Assembly: GCF_001592005.1 (NCBI RefSeq)
Contig: NZ_BCVZ01000008.1
Span: forward strand, 62,001 to 126,000
Source: Bacillus sonorensis NBRC 101234 = KCTC 13918
GTDB lineage: Bacteria > Bacillota > Bacilli > Bacillales > Bacillaceae
Reading direction: 5' to 3'
DNA length: 64,000 bases
Shown here: positions 46,900 through 56,467 of the stretch, one piece after another
How positions within the stretch are numbered: position 1 is the first letter of the stretch
Layout of the letters: the number at the start of each line of letters is the position of its first letter
The notes under the pieces: model-generated
What the model saw: only the letters and a program-made list of their open reading frames with translations
Told to the model about the DNA's origin: nothing
Databases searched by the model: none
Translations under genes and position numbers: made by a program

Positions 46900-47398
46900 A
46901 TGGAGGACAGACGGACCATTAAAGAGGCATTTTTAAAACTTCTTCAGGAGAAAGACATCAACAAAATAACCGTTTCTGATTTAGGCAGAGTGACTTTTTA
47001 TCTTCACTATAAAGATATTTTTGACCTGGATGAGCAAATTGAGAATGAACTGTTTGACCAGCTCGGGAGCTTTTATGATGCTTCCTTTCCAAGTGATGAT
47101 CCGCTGAGCATGCTTGCCTTTATAGAAAAAATGACAGAATACATTTATCAAAATGCTGAGATTTTCACTTTGCTAACCAAGCCGAAAAGGAACATTGTAA
47201 CGATCGAAAAATTTAAGGACTTCTTTAGAATGTGATTGAAGAGCTAAGCATGGAACGAAAAATAGAAAAAGCATTTATCGTTTCTGGTGTAACAGGTGTT
47301 ATTGAGGAATGGATCAAGAATGGGATGGTACAAGCGCCATCGTATATTTCGGATGTCATCCATCAATTGCTTTTAAAAATCGAATCGCAGGGTAAATG
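46900..47398 (+). pseudogene. TetR family regulator, broken
   Basis: Start ATG at 46900 with GGAG 8 nt upstream. TetR N-terminus MEDRRTIKEAFLKLLQEKDI, then ITVSDLGR joined directly to VTFYLHYKD. Relatives have about nine more residues there, including most of the recognition helix. The frame stops at 47235; a shifted frame continues as VIEELSMERKIEKAFIVSG and ends QLLLKIESQGK at 47398. Both the HTH deletion and the frameshift should abolish DNA binding. A terminator follows. Confidence 0.8.
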
Positions 47399-47401
47399 AA
47401 A

Positions 47402-47425
47402 AAACCGCTTAAAAGCGGTTTTTTC
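47402..47425. terminator. terminator between tetR remnant and rocE
   Basis: AAAACCGC-TTAAAA-GCGGTTTT followed by TT; serves the convergent rocE as well. Confidence 0.8.
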
Positions 47426-47436
47426 AGATTTTCTTT

Positions 47437-48855
47437 CTATCGGCCATGATCCATCTCTGTTTTTGCAGAACTGCTGTTCATTCGTTTTTTTATACTCAGA
47501 TGATAATAGGCGTAGCAGAAGATGATTAACGGGACGCCGAAGTAGAGTCCGATGCGCTGATCCGGTATAAAAATCAGGCTGATCAATACGGCTCCGTACA
47601 GCGCAAATCCAAGGATGGGGACAGCCGGATAAAAGGGCGTCTTAAATTTCAGCTCGTTTATGTCTCCCCCTTCAGCCATAAACCGTTTCCTGAAGAAAAA
47701 TTGAGAGGCGCAGATAGACATCCATACAACAATGGTAACCATTCCTGAAATCGAGATGAGCCACAAATACACCGTTTCCGCTGCCACGACGCTGGTCAGC
47801 AATGAAAATCCTGAAATCGAAATGGTCACCGCCAATGCGCGGATCGGCACTCCTTTTTTTGATAAAGGCGTCAGCCGTTCTGGCCCCATCCCGCTTTTCG
47901 AAAGCGACCACAGCATTCTGGATGCCGCATATAGACCTGAATTTGCCACAGATAAGACAGCTGTTAAAATGACGAAATTCATCATATCAGCCGAATACGG
48001 TATCCCGACTTTATCCAGTACAGCAACAAATGGACTTTCGATAACTCCTGCCGTCTGATATGGAATAATCGCAACCAGTACAAACATAGCTAATACAAAG
48101 AAAAATAAAGTGCGCCACACGACATTTCGAATGGAGCGCGGGAGCGTTTTTTCGGGATTTTGACTTTCTCCGGCTGCAATGCCAACCATTTCTGTCCCCT
48201 GAAATGAAAAATTGACCATGACGAGCGTTAACAGAACCGCCGGCAAGCCGTTGGGGAATAGTCCGCCCTCAGATATAAAGTTAGCAAAAAAAGGAGCCGG
48301 CTGTCCCCCTTGAAAACCAATCAAACCAAAAATGGCTCCAACTCCAATCAAAATAAACAATACAATGGCCGTAACCTTTATACTTGAAAACCAAAATTCG
48401 GTTTCAGCGTAGCTTTTTGCCGACAATGCATTGATTAAAAACGTCATCACTCCAAATATCAGACACCAAACCCAAATTGGCGCCTCCGGAAACCAACGTT
48501 GCATAAGTATCCCCGCTGAAGTGAATTCTAATCCGACGGTATTGGCCCAGCTGAACCAATATAACCATCCGACCATAAATCCTGTGGACGGTCCTATGTA
48601 TGTCGAGGCATACGACTGGAACGATCCTGATACAGGCTGGGCAACCGCCAGTTCTCCGAGACAGAGCATCACTAGATACATTAAAAAACCGCCTAGAATA
48701 TAAGCCAAAATCGCTCCGCCAGGACCTGCCTGGCTAATTGTAAATCCTGACCCCAAAAACAGTCCCGTGCCAATCACTCCGCCTAAAGCAATCATAAACA
48801 GGTGGCGGCTTTTCATTGTTCGCCGCAATTCATTGTTCCTATTTCCTTCTCTCAT
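47437..48855 (-). CDS. rocE: amino acid permease, RocE-like
   Basis: An APC-family permease of 472 residues with about 12 helices (ALGGVIGTGLFLGSGFTISQ, GTEMVGIAAGESQNP). I take the second ATG (48855) because GGAGGG is 6 nt away; the first is too close. It overlaps the end of rocB, indicating one operon. In B. subtilis RocE imports arginine, ornithine and related amino acids. Assignment rests on family and operon context. Confidence 0.88.
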   Translation of the reverse strand: MREGNRNNELRRTMKSRHLFMIALGGVIGTGLFLGSGFTISQAGPGGAILAYILGGFLMYLVMLCLGELAVAQPVSGSFQSYASTYIGPSTGFMVGWLYWFSWANTVGLEFTSAGILMQRWFPEAPIWVWCLIFGVMTFLINALSAKSYAETEFWFSSIKVTAIVLFILIGVGAIFGLIGFQGGQPAPFFANFISEGGLFPNGLPAVLLTLVMVNFSFQGTEMVGIAAGESQNPEKTLPRSIRNVVWRTLFFFVLAMFVLVAIIPYQTAGVIESPFVAVLDKVGIPYSADMMNFVILTAVLSVANSGLYAASRMLWSLSKSGMGPERLTPLSKKGVPIRALAVTISISGFSLLTSVVAAETVYLWLISISGMVTIVVWMSICASQFFFRKRFMAEGGDINELKFKTPFYPAVPILGFALYGAVLISLIFIPDQRIGLYFGVPLIIFCYAYYHLSIKKRMNSSSAKTEMDHGR

Positions 48856-50579
48856 CATATCCCTCCATCATTTGCAGTGTTCAGCCAGACTGATTTACTT
48901 CTTAGAGACGATTTTGTCATATGATCACTCTGAAGCAAATAGACGGATGTTTTTCGGATCAGCTCGGGAAGCACCTTGAAGGTATAAGGCTTGTACACTC
49001 TCTCCGTCCATTTATGTCCGTCCTTCCCGTAAACCCCCATATTAATTGATGGGATATTTAATTGCCGAATATCTTCAAAGGGAATCGTGCCAATCGTTTC
49101 CCAGCCGGGAAAGTTACGTGTAAATGAAGCGATTTCCTCCTCTGTTTCATGGAGTGAAAGAAAGCTCCCATCCGCCAAATAGGGGAAGAATTTTTTATAT
49201 GCGAATACTTCTCCTGTTTTTTCGGCCGTCTCCTCAACGGCTTCCTTCACATTCTTCAGCAATTGGCGATCACGGGCATCTTCCTCTCTCAAATAGTTAT
49301 GGGGCAAATATGGGGGAGCATAAAATAGAATGACCTTTGCGCATTGTTCCGGGTCCAGTTTTTGCAGTGCTTCCACAACCTTAAAGCACCTCATCCGCAG
49401 CTCCAGATGCTCATATTGCCGATGTGTTTTATGAATACAAGAAACCGGATCCAATCCCTTTTGTTTCAATTCCTCAATATAATTTTCAAGCGTGACAACT
49501 TGAATATTCCAGGATAGGTTCTTTTTTGGCAGACGGGTTCGTTCCGAAAAATCGTCATAATACTCTGATAGTTTTTTCTCTACATCGGCACATGCTTCCA
49601 CCGCCACCTGATACAGTTGGTCTATGACTTCTTTGGCGGTTTTTTCATAGATAAAATAATTAAAATATAAATAGCTGCTGACTGCGGTCTGGACATTATA
49701 CGTCTCTTTATGATCTCTTTGATATAGACAGGACGGCGGCATGATCAGCTCCCCTTCAATATGTTCAGCCAAGTGAATGTTATTGTGAATTCTGCTTGTC
49801 AGTTCAGAGGCAATAAAATTCGGATCAATGCCTGCCAGTGTATCCCCCACATGGACTTCGCGGCCGTAAATGTAAAAACACGGCAGGAGTTTGCCGGCAG
49901 CGCCTGTATAAATGTAGCGCGTATGATCGCCATCGTATAACGGTGTAATAAAATCTGTATTGATGGCGGCAAGATAATGAAGCTTTCTTTCTTCCTGTAA
50001 GCGACGCAATTCTGAAATTGCAGATAAAATGCCGGCGTGCTGACTTTCTTCATCAGGATTAGCCATAAATAAAATATTCCCCGGCAGTTCATCAAGGTGC
50101 TCGCTAAAGTGCAAAATATTGACCAAATGAACAGCGATGCCGCTCTGCATATCGACAGAGCCCCTTCCGAACATCCAATCACCCGACAAAGCGTCCTTTC
50201 TGACATCATCATGAAATGCATAGCTGGAGAAATATGTGACAAGATGGTCAGGATCAAGGGCATGTTCCTTTAGAACGCCAAAATCTTCTATCCCGACCGT
50301 ATCTAAATGGGCATGATAAATGACGGTATCCCGGCTATGATGATTTCCCTTTACAAGCGCAAATACATTTTTGCGTCCAAGCGGATCACCTGGAACCAGC
50401 TGCTCCCACACCTGTTCAGGATGTTCTTGGAAATAAGGAAAGCTGGTCAATATCTGTTTGATATAATCGGCTATGTTCACCTCCCCCGCTGTTCCGTTAA
50501 TGCTGTTAATGTTGACCAAACATTTTGTCAGTCTTTCAGCTTTTTCTTCCATCGTCAGTCTTCTTATTTGTTCATACAT
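48855..50579 (-). CDS. rocB: M20/M28-family peptidase-like arginine utilisation protein RocB
   Basis: 574 residues from ATG at 50579 (SD GGAGG 8 nt). A metallopeptidase-like fold with YHAHLDTVG and FGRGSVDMQSG metal-binding segments, NPDEESQHAG, and long insertions typical of RocB. In B. subtilis rocB belongs to arginine catabolism, with unknown exact activity. Transcribed with rocE from a -24/-12 promoter. Confidence 0.9.
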   Translation of the reverse strand: MYEQIRRLTMEEKAERLTKCLVNINSINGTAGEVNIADYIKQILTSFPYFQEHPEQVWEQLVPGDPLGRKNVFALVKGNHHSRDTVIYHAHLDTVGIEDFGVLKEHALDPDHLVTYFSSYAFHDDVRKDALSGDWMFGRGSVDMQSGIAVHLVNILHFSEHLDELPGNILFMANPDEESQHAGILSAISELRRLQEERKLHYLAAINTDFITPLYDGDHTRYIYTGAAGKLLPCFYIYGREVHVGDTLAGIDPNFIASELTSRIHNNIHLAEHIEGELIMPPSCLYQRDHKETYNVQTAVSSYLYFNYFIYEKTAKEVIDQLYQVAVEACADVEKKLSEYYDDFSERTRLPKKNLSWNIQVVTLENYIEELKQKGLDPVSCIHKTHRQYEHLELRMRCFKVVEALQKLDPEQCAKVILFYAPPYLPHNYLREEDARDRQLLKNVKEAVEETAEKTGEVFAYKKFFPYLADGSFLSLHETEEEIASFTRNFPGWETIGTIPFEDIRQLNIPSINMGVYGKDGHKWTERVYKPYTFKVLPELIRKTSVYLLQSDHMTKSSLRSKSVWLNTANDGGI

Positions 50580-50674
50580 CGATAAATCCTCCAATTTTCA
50601 GCATTTCCTTTTCGCTCATTCATTAAATGAATGGTACCTCCTTTTTTGATTTTATTTTGCCGCACATCATGATC

Positions 50675-50692
50675 ATGCAAGATTGATGCCCA
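50675..50692 (-). promoter_or_regulatory. SigL (-24/-12) promoter of rocB-rocE
   Basis: On the minus strand TGGGCATCAATCTTGCAT matches TTGGCACN5TTGCAT with GG and GC at the required spacing. About 100 nt before the rocB start. Confidence 0.75.
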
Positions 50693-50766
50693 CTATTTTT
50701 TGTGATATTTTGACTAGCATTTCATCTTAATAATATCGAAATCATCCCAGTAAAGGCATTATATAG

Positions 50767-50833
50767 ATGCAAAAAATTTTGCGTATTTGAAGATTTTTTT
50801 GCGGGAAGACCGAATAATTTTTTTGCACCTTGT
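50767..50833 (-). promoter_or_regulatory. RocR-type upstream activating sites between rocG and rocB
   Basis: ATGCAAAAAATTTTGCGT (50767-50784) is a near-palindrome of the TGCAAAA/TTTTGCA type bound by RocR. TTTTTTTGCGG and ATTTTTTTGCACC (50795-50833) form a second pair of half sites. They lie 75-160 nt upstream of the rocB -24/-12 promoter and downstream of rocG, the arrangement known for the shared rocG/rocABC enhancer in B. subtilis. Confidence 0.65.
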
Positions 50834-50835
50834 AG

Positions 50836-50872
50836 TAAAATTCGGCCGCATGACTTGCTGCGGCCGAATTGT
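50836..50872 (-). terminator. terminator after rocG
   Basis: On the minus strand AATTCGGCCGC and GCGGCCGAATT pair around a 10-nt loop, followed by TTA. Confidence 0.75.
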
Positions 50873-50885
50873 TTAACAACAATAT

Positions 50886-52160
50886 TTATACCCATCCTCT
50901 AAAGCGTGCAGCCTCGGCGACTTTTCTAACCCCCTCCATATATGCAGCCAAACGCATATCGACTTGATGGGTGATTGCCGTTTGATATATATTTTGAAAA
51001 GATTTCACCATAACCTCACGCAGCTTTTTGTCGACTTCTTCGGCTGACCAGTAGTACCCCTGGTTATTTTGCACCCATTCAAAGTACGAAACCGTCACAC
51101 CTCCAGCACTGGCCAGGATGTCCGGAACAAGCAGAATGCCTCTTTCATTGAGTACTCGTGTCGCGTCAGGAGTGGTCGGTCCGTTGGCAGCCTCTACAAC
51201 AATTTTCGCTTGAATTTGGTGCGCATTTTCCATTGTAATTTGATTAGAAACAGCAGCGGGTACAAGAATATCGCATTCCTTTTCCAGCAATTCTTCATTT
51301 GAGATGACGTCTGTGAATAGCTTTGTAATAGTGCCGAAGCTGTCGCGTCTATCAAGCAAATATTCGATGTCAAGACCTGTAGGATCATAAAGCGCCCCAT
51401 ATGCATCCGAAATGCCAATGACTTTCGCTCCGGCATGATGCATAAACTTTGCAATAAAACTCCCTGCATTTCCGAAGCCCTGAATAATGATCCGGGCTCC
51501 TTTCAAGGAAATACCTTTTCGTTTCACCGCTTCTTCAATACAAATGGTCACGCCGCTTGCTGTGGCCGTTTCGCGTCCATGAGATCCTCCTAAAACAAGC
51601 GGTTTCCCTGTAATAAAGCCCGGAGAATCAAATTCCCTGAGACGGCTGTATTCATCCATCATCCAAGCCATGATTTGCGAGTTGGTATAGACATCAGGAG
51701 CCGGGATATCTTTGGTAGGTCCGACAATCTGGCTGATGGCTCGAACATATCCGCGGCTAAGCCTTTCTAATTCACCAAAAGACATGCTTCTGGGATCACA
51801 AATAATGCCTCCTTTTCCTCCGCCGTACGGAAGATTGGTAATCCCGCACTTTAAAGTCATCCAGATGGCCAGCGCCTTGACCTCATCCTCATGCACATCG
51901 GGATGAAATCTGACTCCCCCTTTAGTAGGCCCGATCGCATCATTATGTTGAGAACGATAACCGGTAAAAACCTTGACAGACCCATTATCCATTTTGACTG
52001 GAATACGGACTGTCAATGTACGTACCGGTTCTTTCATCAGTTCATATACATCTTCGGCATAACCTAATTTACGCAATGCTCTTTTGATAATGGTTTGTGT
52101 AGAATGAAGTAGGTTCAAAGATTCCTTTGTTTCTGATGTTAATGGATTAGTTGGTGACAT
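50886..52160 (-). CDS. rocG: catabolic NAD-glutamate dehydrogenase
   Basis: Oxidatively deaminates glutamate to 2-oxoglutarate at the end of arginine/proline breakdown. I take ATG at 52160 (MSPTNPLTSE; GGAGAG 7 nt upstream), giving 424 residues as in B. subtilis RocG; the frame opens earlier at 52277, upstream of the transcription start. Landmarks are GPTKGGVRF, LPYGGGKGGI with the catalytic Lys, DIPAPDVYTNSQ, NAD-binding QGFGNAGSF and the C-terminal ARFRGWV. SigL promoter and cre site upstream. Confidence 0.96.
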   Translation of the reverse strand: MSPTNPLTSETKESLNLLHSTQTIIKRALRKLGYAEDVYELMKEPVRTLTVRIPVKMDNGSVKVFTGYRSQHNDAIGPTKGGVRFHPDVHEDEVKALAIWMTLKCGITNLPYGGGKGGIICDPRSMSFGELERLSRGYVRAISQIVGPTKDIPAPDVYTNSQIMAWMMDEYSRLREFDSPGFITGKPLVLGGSHGRETATASGVTICIEEAVKRKGISLKGARIIIQGFGNAGSFIAKFMHHAGAKVIGISDAYGALYDPTGLDIEYLLDRRDSFGTITKLFTDVISNEELLEKECDILVPAAVSNQITMENAHQIQAKIVVEAANGPTTPDATRVLNERGILLVPDILASAGGVTVSYFEWVQNNQGYYWSAEEVDKKLREVMVKSFQNIYQTAITHQVDMRLAAYMEGVRKVAEAARFRGWV

Positions 52161-52216
52161 CTGAATTCTCTCCTTAAAAATTGATAATCCATAAGCCTGA
52201 AACAATATGCTGTTAA

Positions 52217-52230
52217 CGAAAGCGTTTTCA
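52217..52230 (-). promoter_or_regulatory. cre site in rocG leader
   Basis: On the minus strand TGAAAACGCTTTCG matches the cre consensus except for the last base. It lies between the SigL promoter and the rocG start, predicting roadblock-type CcpA repression. Confidence 0.7.
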
Positions 52231-52291
52231 ATATGCGGCATATTACTCCATAAATGACGGCCTCCTTCTAGAATCAATCTGCCAAAAAATA

Positions 52292-52308
52292 ATGCAAGAT
52301 CCGTGCCA
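52292..52308 (-). promoter_or_regulatory. SigL (-24/-12) promoter of rocG
   Basis: On the minus strand TGGCACGGATCTTGCAT is a perfect TGGCACN5TTGCAT element. Expected start of transcription near 52280. Confidence 0.88.
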
Positions 52309-52613
52309 GCTTTTTATAAGATGGAATGATCTCCCCAGGCCATAAAAAGCTGATGCGGGAAATCGCGAAGGAAACCGGGACTTCTATGTTTGATCAGTTT
52401 TAACAGCACGGAGGGGGGATTGGGAAAGACATTCGAGACGACAAAAAAACGAGGGGGCTGCTCTCTGCTTCGCCGATTCCTGCTGAGATATGAAGGGAGA
52501 GATTCGGCTGGTTATAAAGCGCGGACTTTGCTTACCGTTCCTGCTTCAAGTTTTATTCATTCCATTTCCTTTATTGATTTATATATTGAAAAATCTCACG
52601 GAACAACCGCAAA

Positions 52614-52646
52614 AAAAGGATGAAATTTGTCAGATTTCATCCTTTT
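52614..52646. terminator. terminator-like hairpin between rocG and xynB
   Basis: AAAAGGATGAAAT and ATTTCATCCTTTT form a perfect 13-bp stem. The flanking 52310-52800 region holds short open frames that I do not trust. Confidence 0.7.
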
Positions 52647-52800
52647 GCGTGCCAATGCGATTGATGCCCTTCGGGTTCCGGGAAACAGCTATAAAACACA
52701 GCCGGAAACTCGCAGGAGTTGAGATGGTCGTGCTGAGTATACGCTTCTAAAAAAAGAAGGTTAACCGCATGGTGTGACATTCTCCCAACAACGACTCCAT

Positions 52801-54402
52801 TTACAGCTCTTTATACGTAAAATAGGAAAAATCGGCATGTTTATTCGCACCGCTCGTATCTTGACATTGCATGCCTACAAAAGCTCCTGTGAAGAACCCT
52901 CCGCCGCGAATATAATCATCCGACAATTTTTTGGACTCTAGTATAATCTCGATTTTATGCCAGTCTTCTTTATTAAAGGAATAGGAGTAATTATATTTTT
53001 CCTGTTCAACATTTACTCTTAAATAAACATATTGTATGTCAGGCGGGATGACAATTTTTTCTTTTAGGGGTTGTGAAAATGAAAAGTTGTCGCATATCGT
53101 AACATCCAGAATGCGGCCAAGATCTTCATCATAAGTGATTTGAAGAGCCGTCCAGTTCTCTGTGTTGTAGTAATTCACCAATCCAGCCGCTTGCTGAAAG
53201 TTCTCCGGGTAAAATTCAACAGCAGTTTCCGCTATAAAACAGAGGCTTTGCCAACGTCTTGCTACAAATGCCTGGGTAAATGTAGATGTCAGTGATTCAT
53301 GGCCAAATAAGCGCAAATGGTTCGGCCTTTCGGTTAATGAGCCTAATTCTTTCGTAAACGGGATCCGCAATGTCTGAAAGTTAATATTTAATGTCGAAGC
53401 TTCGAATTTGTCGATTTCCGGATATGTCGGCGGAAACTTCGTTTCGGATATGCGGGGCGCTTCCACCTCCACACTCCCCTCTTTTCCGCCCGCCACATAA
53501 GGCCATCCGTCTTCCCACTCCAATTTTTGAATCGCTGTTTCTCTGCCCAAAGGACAATATCCTCTTTGGTGTATAATCGAGTCATCATCAGGATGAATGG
53601 GACGTCCGGCTAAATGCGCTAAATACCACTCACCTGTATGTGTTTGGACAATTGATGCATGTCCGCATTTTTGCAATGGATTTCCAGGGGCATGCCAAGA
53701 CGTTAAAATGGGGTTATCCGGATGAACTTCATACGGACCTTCGATATGTTTTGACCTGGCAATTGTAGCGGCATGTTCGAACCTTGTTCCTCCTTCTGCT
53801 GTTAATAAATAGTAATAATCCCCGATATGATAAAGGTGCGGCGCTTCAGTCAGTTTGATATCTGAACCTTTAAAAATGATTTTCGGATGATTGATTAATT
53901 TTTTTTCCTCTGCGGAATATTCCTGCATCACAATGCCCCCAAATGAATGGCGGTCGATTCGATGATCCCACAGCATATTTAACAGATATTTCCTCCCGTC
54001 ATCATCATGGAACAAAGAAGCATCAAAGCCGGAACTGTTTAGTTTAACCGGCTCCCCCCAATCCCCATCAACGGTTTCCGATGTGACTAAATAGTTATGG
54101 CAGTCTTTCCATGCTCCATCCACAACCTTTACATCCGTATATATAAGCCAGAACCTGTCATCGCTGTAGCTTAGGCAAGGCGCCCATACTCCGCCCGAGT
54201 TGGGATTTCCTTTCATATCCAATTGCGAAACCCTCTGCAGCGGATGGGCGATCAAATGCCAATTCACCAAATCTTTTGAATGATGGATTTGCACCCCTGG
54301 AAACCATTCAAAGGTGGATACAGCTATATAATAATCCTCACCGACTCTGCATATGCTTGGATCGGGATTGAAGCCTTTCAGCACCGGATTGATAATTTTC
54401 AT
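52801..54402 (-). CDS. xynB: beta-xylosidase, GH43
   Basis: Cytosolic hydrolase releasing xylose from xylo-oligosaccharides. 533 residues from ATG at 54402 ([22 protein letters not shown] 7 nt away), as in B. subtilis XynB. Catalytic acidic residues are in FNPDPSICR (Asp14-15 region), [10 protein letters not shown] and [12 protein letters not shown]-terminal beta-sandwich follows from about residue 320. Operon with xynP. Confidence 0.95.
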   Translation of the reverse strand: MKIINPVLKGFNPDPSICRVGEDYYIAVSTFEWFPGVQIHHSKDLVNWHLIAHPLQRVSQLDMKGNPNSGGVWAPCLSYSDDRFWLIYTDVKVVDGAWKDCHNYLVTSETVDGDWGEPVKLNSSGFDASLFHDDDGRKYLLNMLWDHRIDRHSFGGIVMQEYSAEEKKLINHPKIIFKGSDIKLTEAPHLYHIGDYYYLLTAEGGTRFEHAATIARSKHIEGPYEVHPDNPILTSWHAPGNPLQKCGHASIVQTHTGEWYLAHLAGRPIHPDDDSIIHQRGYCPLGRETAIQKLEWEDGWPYVAGGKEGSVEVEAPRISETKFPPTYPEIDKFEASTLNINFQTLRIPFTKELGSLTERPNHLRLFGHESLTSTFTQAFVARRWQSLCFIAETAVEFYPENFQQAAGLVNYYNTENWTALQITYDEDLGRILDVTICDNFSFSQPLKEKIVIPPDIQYVYLRVNVEQEKYNYSYSFNKEDWHKIEIILESKKLSDDYIRGGGFFTGAFVGMQCQDTSGANKHADFSYFTYKEL

Positions 54403-54444
54403 CTTCATTCCTCCTTACATATTTGTCTGCAATTTCACAAATGA

Positions 54445-55839
54445 TTAATCTATCTTAAACTCATTGATATGATCCAAGTAGACTTTTTCCCTATTCTCTA
54501 ATTCACGTACGACTTTTGTATATTTTTCTTCGCTCAAATTGTAGAAGTTGATGTCGATCATCGCTAAGATCAGGAAAATAACAGGAATGACAGTTGTCGT
54601 GATTAAGATTCCTGTCAACGCTTCAGGCGATTGAACCTGACCTGCAACATAGCCGAACTTGTCCAATATAAGCCCCGGAACGATTCCGCCGAGCGCCATG
54701 CCAAACTTAAAAAAGAAGCCGATAATGGCATAAATCAATCCGCCCAAACGTTTTCCTGTCTTATATTCGCCGTATTCGATTGTTTCAGGAATAAGCGCCC
54801 ACATATACCCCCCTGCGGTAACACTTCCTATTGCGGCAATGACACGAAAGAAGAGCACGAGAAACACATTGCTTGGCGGAATGATGAGAATGGCCAAAAG
54901 TCCGATGATGTTCAATAATAAAGCGGCATTTAAGAGTTTTCTCTTTCCCAGCCATTTATTGATTCGGGGAATAAACGGCAGAATCGCCAATGCAGGGAGG
55001 CTCCCCAGCAAGCCGTACCATTTCACAAGGTCTTCTCTGCCCACATTGTACGTCATGTAGTAAATCCCAACAGAATTGCTGATAGAGTTGACGCCAAAGA
55101 TAATGATAAAGAAAATGCTGAGGACAACTAATGGGCGATTCACCCGAAATTGCTCGAATATATCTGAGAATTTATTTTTTTCGTCCGGCTTTTGCAGTGT
55201 GACCCGTTCTTTTGTACTTTTAAAACAAAAGATTAATAGACAGGCGCCGATGATCCCCAACATGCTCATCGTCAGCTGCCAGCCAAGAGCGGTGTTTCCA
55301 GTCGCATCACCTAAATAGGCAGACAATAGAGGAACAAAAAAAGATACGATGAGTCCGCCAAGATTGGCGAAGACCATCCGAACAGAAGTAATGCTGACGA
55401 CCTCCTGGTTATCTCTGGTCATCGCAGACGTTAATGCACCATATGGAACATTGATCGTCGTATATGTGAGTGATAAGCCGACATACGTGATATAGGCGTA
55501 GATTAATTTGCCCGTATCGGAAAAATCCGGGGTTGTGAAACAGAGGATGGCAAGTACTGAAAGCGGAAATGCGCCAAACAGCAGATAAGGCCTAAAACGC
55601 CCGAATTTGCTGTTTGTCCGGTCTACTATTGTTCCGATAAAAGGATCGGCCAGTGCATCAATAATCCGAACAACCAAAAACATTGTACCGGCAGCGGCTG
55701 CTGACAAACCATAAACATCAGTATAGAAAAATAAAAGATACGTTGAAACTGTCGTGTAAATTAAATTACACGCTAAATCTCCAGAAGCGTAGCCGGATTT
55801 CTCAAACATACTCACCTTTTTTACATTTTCACTCGCCAT
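54445..55839 (-). CDS. xynP: xyloside transporter, GPH family
   Basis: A cation:beta-xyloside symporter of 464 residues with about 12 helices (YASGDLACNLIYTTVSTYLL, GTIVDRTNSKFGRFRPYL, INVPYGALTSAMTRD). AAGGAGG lies before the ATG. First gene of xynPB. Its XylR-like operator and cre site lie about 390-435 nt upstream, leaving a long leader. Confidence 0.93.
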   Translation of the reverse strand: MASENVKKVSMFEKSGYASGDLACNLIYTTVSTYLLFFYTDVYGLSAAAAGTMFLVVRIIDALADPFIGTIVDRTNSKFGRFRPYLLFGAFPLSVLAILCFTTPDFSDTGKLIYAYITYVGLSLTYTTINVPYGALTSAMTRDNQEVVSITSVRMVFANLGGLIVSFFVPLLSAYLGDATGNTALGWQLTMSMLGIIGACLLIFCFKSTKERVTLQKPDEKNKFSDIFEQFRVNRPLVVLSIFFIIIFGVNSISNSVGIYYMTYNVGREDLVKWYGLLGSLPALAILPFIPRINKWLGKRKLLNAALLLNIIGLLAILIIPPSNVFLVLFFRVIAAIGSVTAGGYMWALIPETIEYGEYKTGKRLGGLIYAIIGFFFKFGMALGGIVPGLILDKFGYVAGQVQSPEALTGILITTTVIPVIFLILAMIDINFYNLSEEKYTKVVRELENREKVYLDHINEFKID

Positions 55840-56100
55840 GATTCTTTCCTCCTTAAAAGCCTTTCAAAAGGGGCTTTATTTAGTCTCAGGAACAAACCTA
55901 CAAGTTTGAAAGTATGCACAACCATAGGACAAGCCGGCTCTTGTTGGAGAAACAGTTGGAATCGACAGCCTTTGCGCCACCCCCAATTTAGCCTATATGC
56001 ATTTTGAATTTTCAGAAAAATAACTTTCTTAAACTGGGGAATAAGAGCTTGAACTGTGTGACCAGACGCTGAGCCACGGTAGGAATATTGGTGGGAAAAT

Positions 56101-56211
56101 TTATTCGCTGTATGCTAAATCAATGTCGCTAGGCTGTATCAAATCTTTTTCACTAGGATCATAAAATTCGATTTTGACCCTGCACAAGTTAAGCAGGTCA
56201 ATTTTTACCAC
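56101..56211 (-). CDS. possible 36-residue leader ORF upstream of xynP
   Basis: GTG at 56211 opens a frame reading VVKIDLLNLCRVKIEFYDPS and ending LIQPSDIDLAYSE at TAA (56101). The composition is charged and protein-like, in the sense strand of the xynP leader. The AAGG upstream is too close to be a normal SD. Not recognised. The rest of 55840-56100 shows no gene. Confidence 0.3.
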   Translation of the reverse strand: MVKIDLLNLCRVKIEFYDPSEKDLIQPSDIDLAYSE

Positions 56212-56226
56212 CTTCTAACGCTTGAA

Positions 56227-56249
56227 CTTTGTTTATTCATCAAACTAAG
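56227..56249 (-). promoter_or_regulatory. XylR-like operator
   Basis: CTTTGTTT-7 nt-AAACTAAG is an imperfect inverted repeat related to the Bacillus xyl operator (TTAGTTTG...CAAACTAA type). Confidence 0.6.
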
Positions 56250-56261
56250 TGTAAGCCAGCA

Positions 56262-56275
56262 TGAAAACGTTGTCA
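56262..56275 (-). promoter_or_regulatory. cre site upstream of xynP
   Basis: TGAAAACGTTGTCA is a perfect match to TGNAANCGNTNNCA, adjacent to the XylR-like operator. Confidence 0.8.
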
Positions 56276-56467
56276 ATTATTAGTTTTATATCTTAATTTT
56301 TGTTTAATAGAGACGGAAAAACGCCCGATTAGAAGACTCCGTTTCCTCCCCATATCTTCTCTTTTGCTGCATCATCACCCCTTTGCCTGACAAGGGGATG
56401 TTTTATTTTCCCCCGCCTTGGTATGATGAGAAAAACGACAACTTAAAGGGGATCAGGAGGCGTTTAC

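Noticed and set aside
52390..52750. Two overlapping plus-strand frames between rocG promoter and xynB
   Set aside because: They overlap each other and run across a terminator hairpin; no convincing start.
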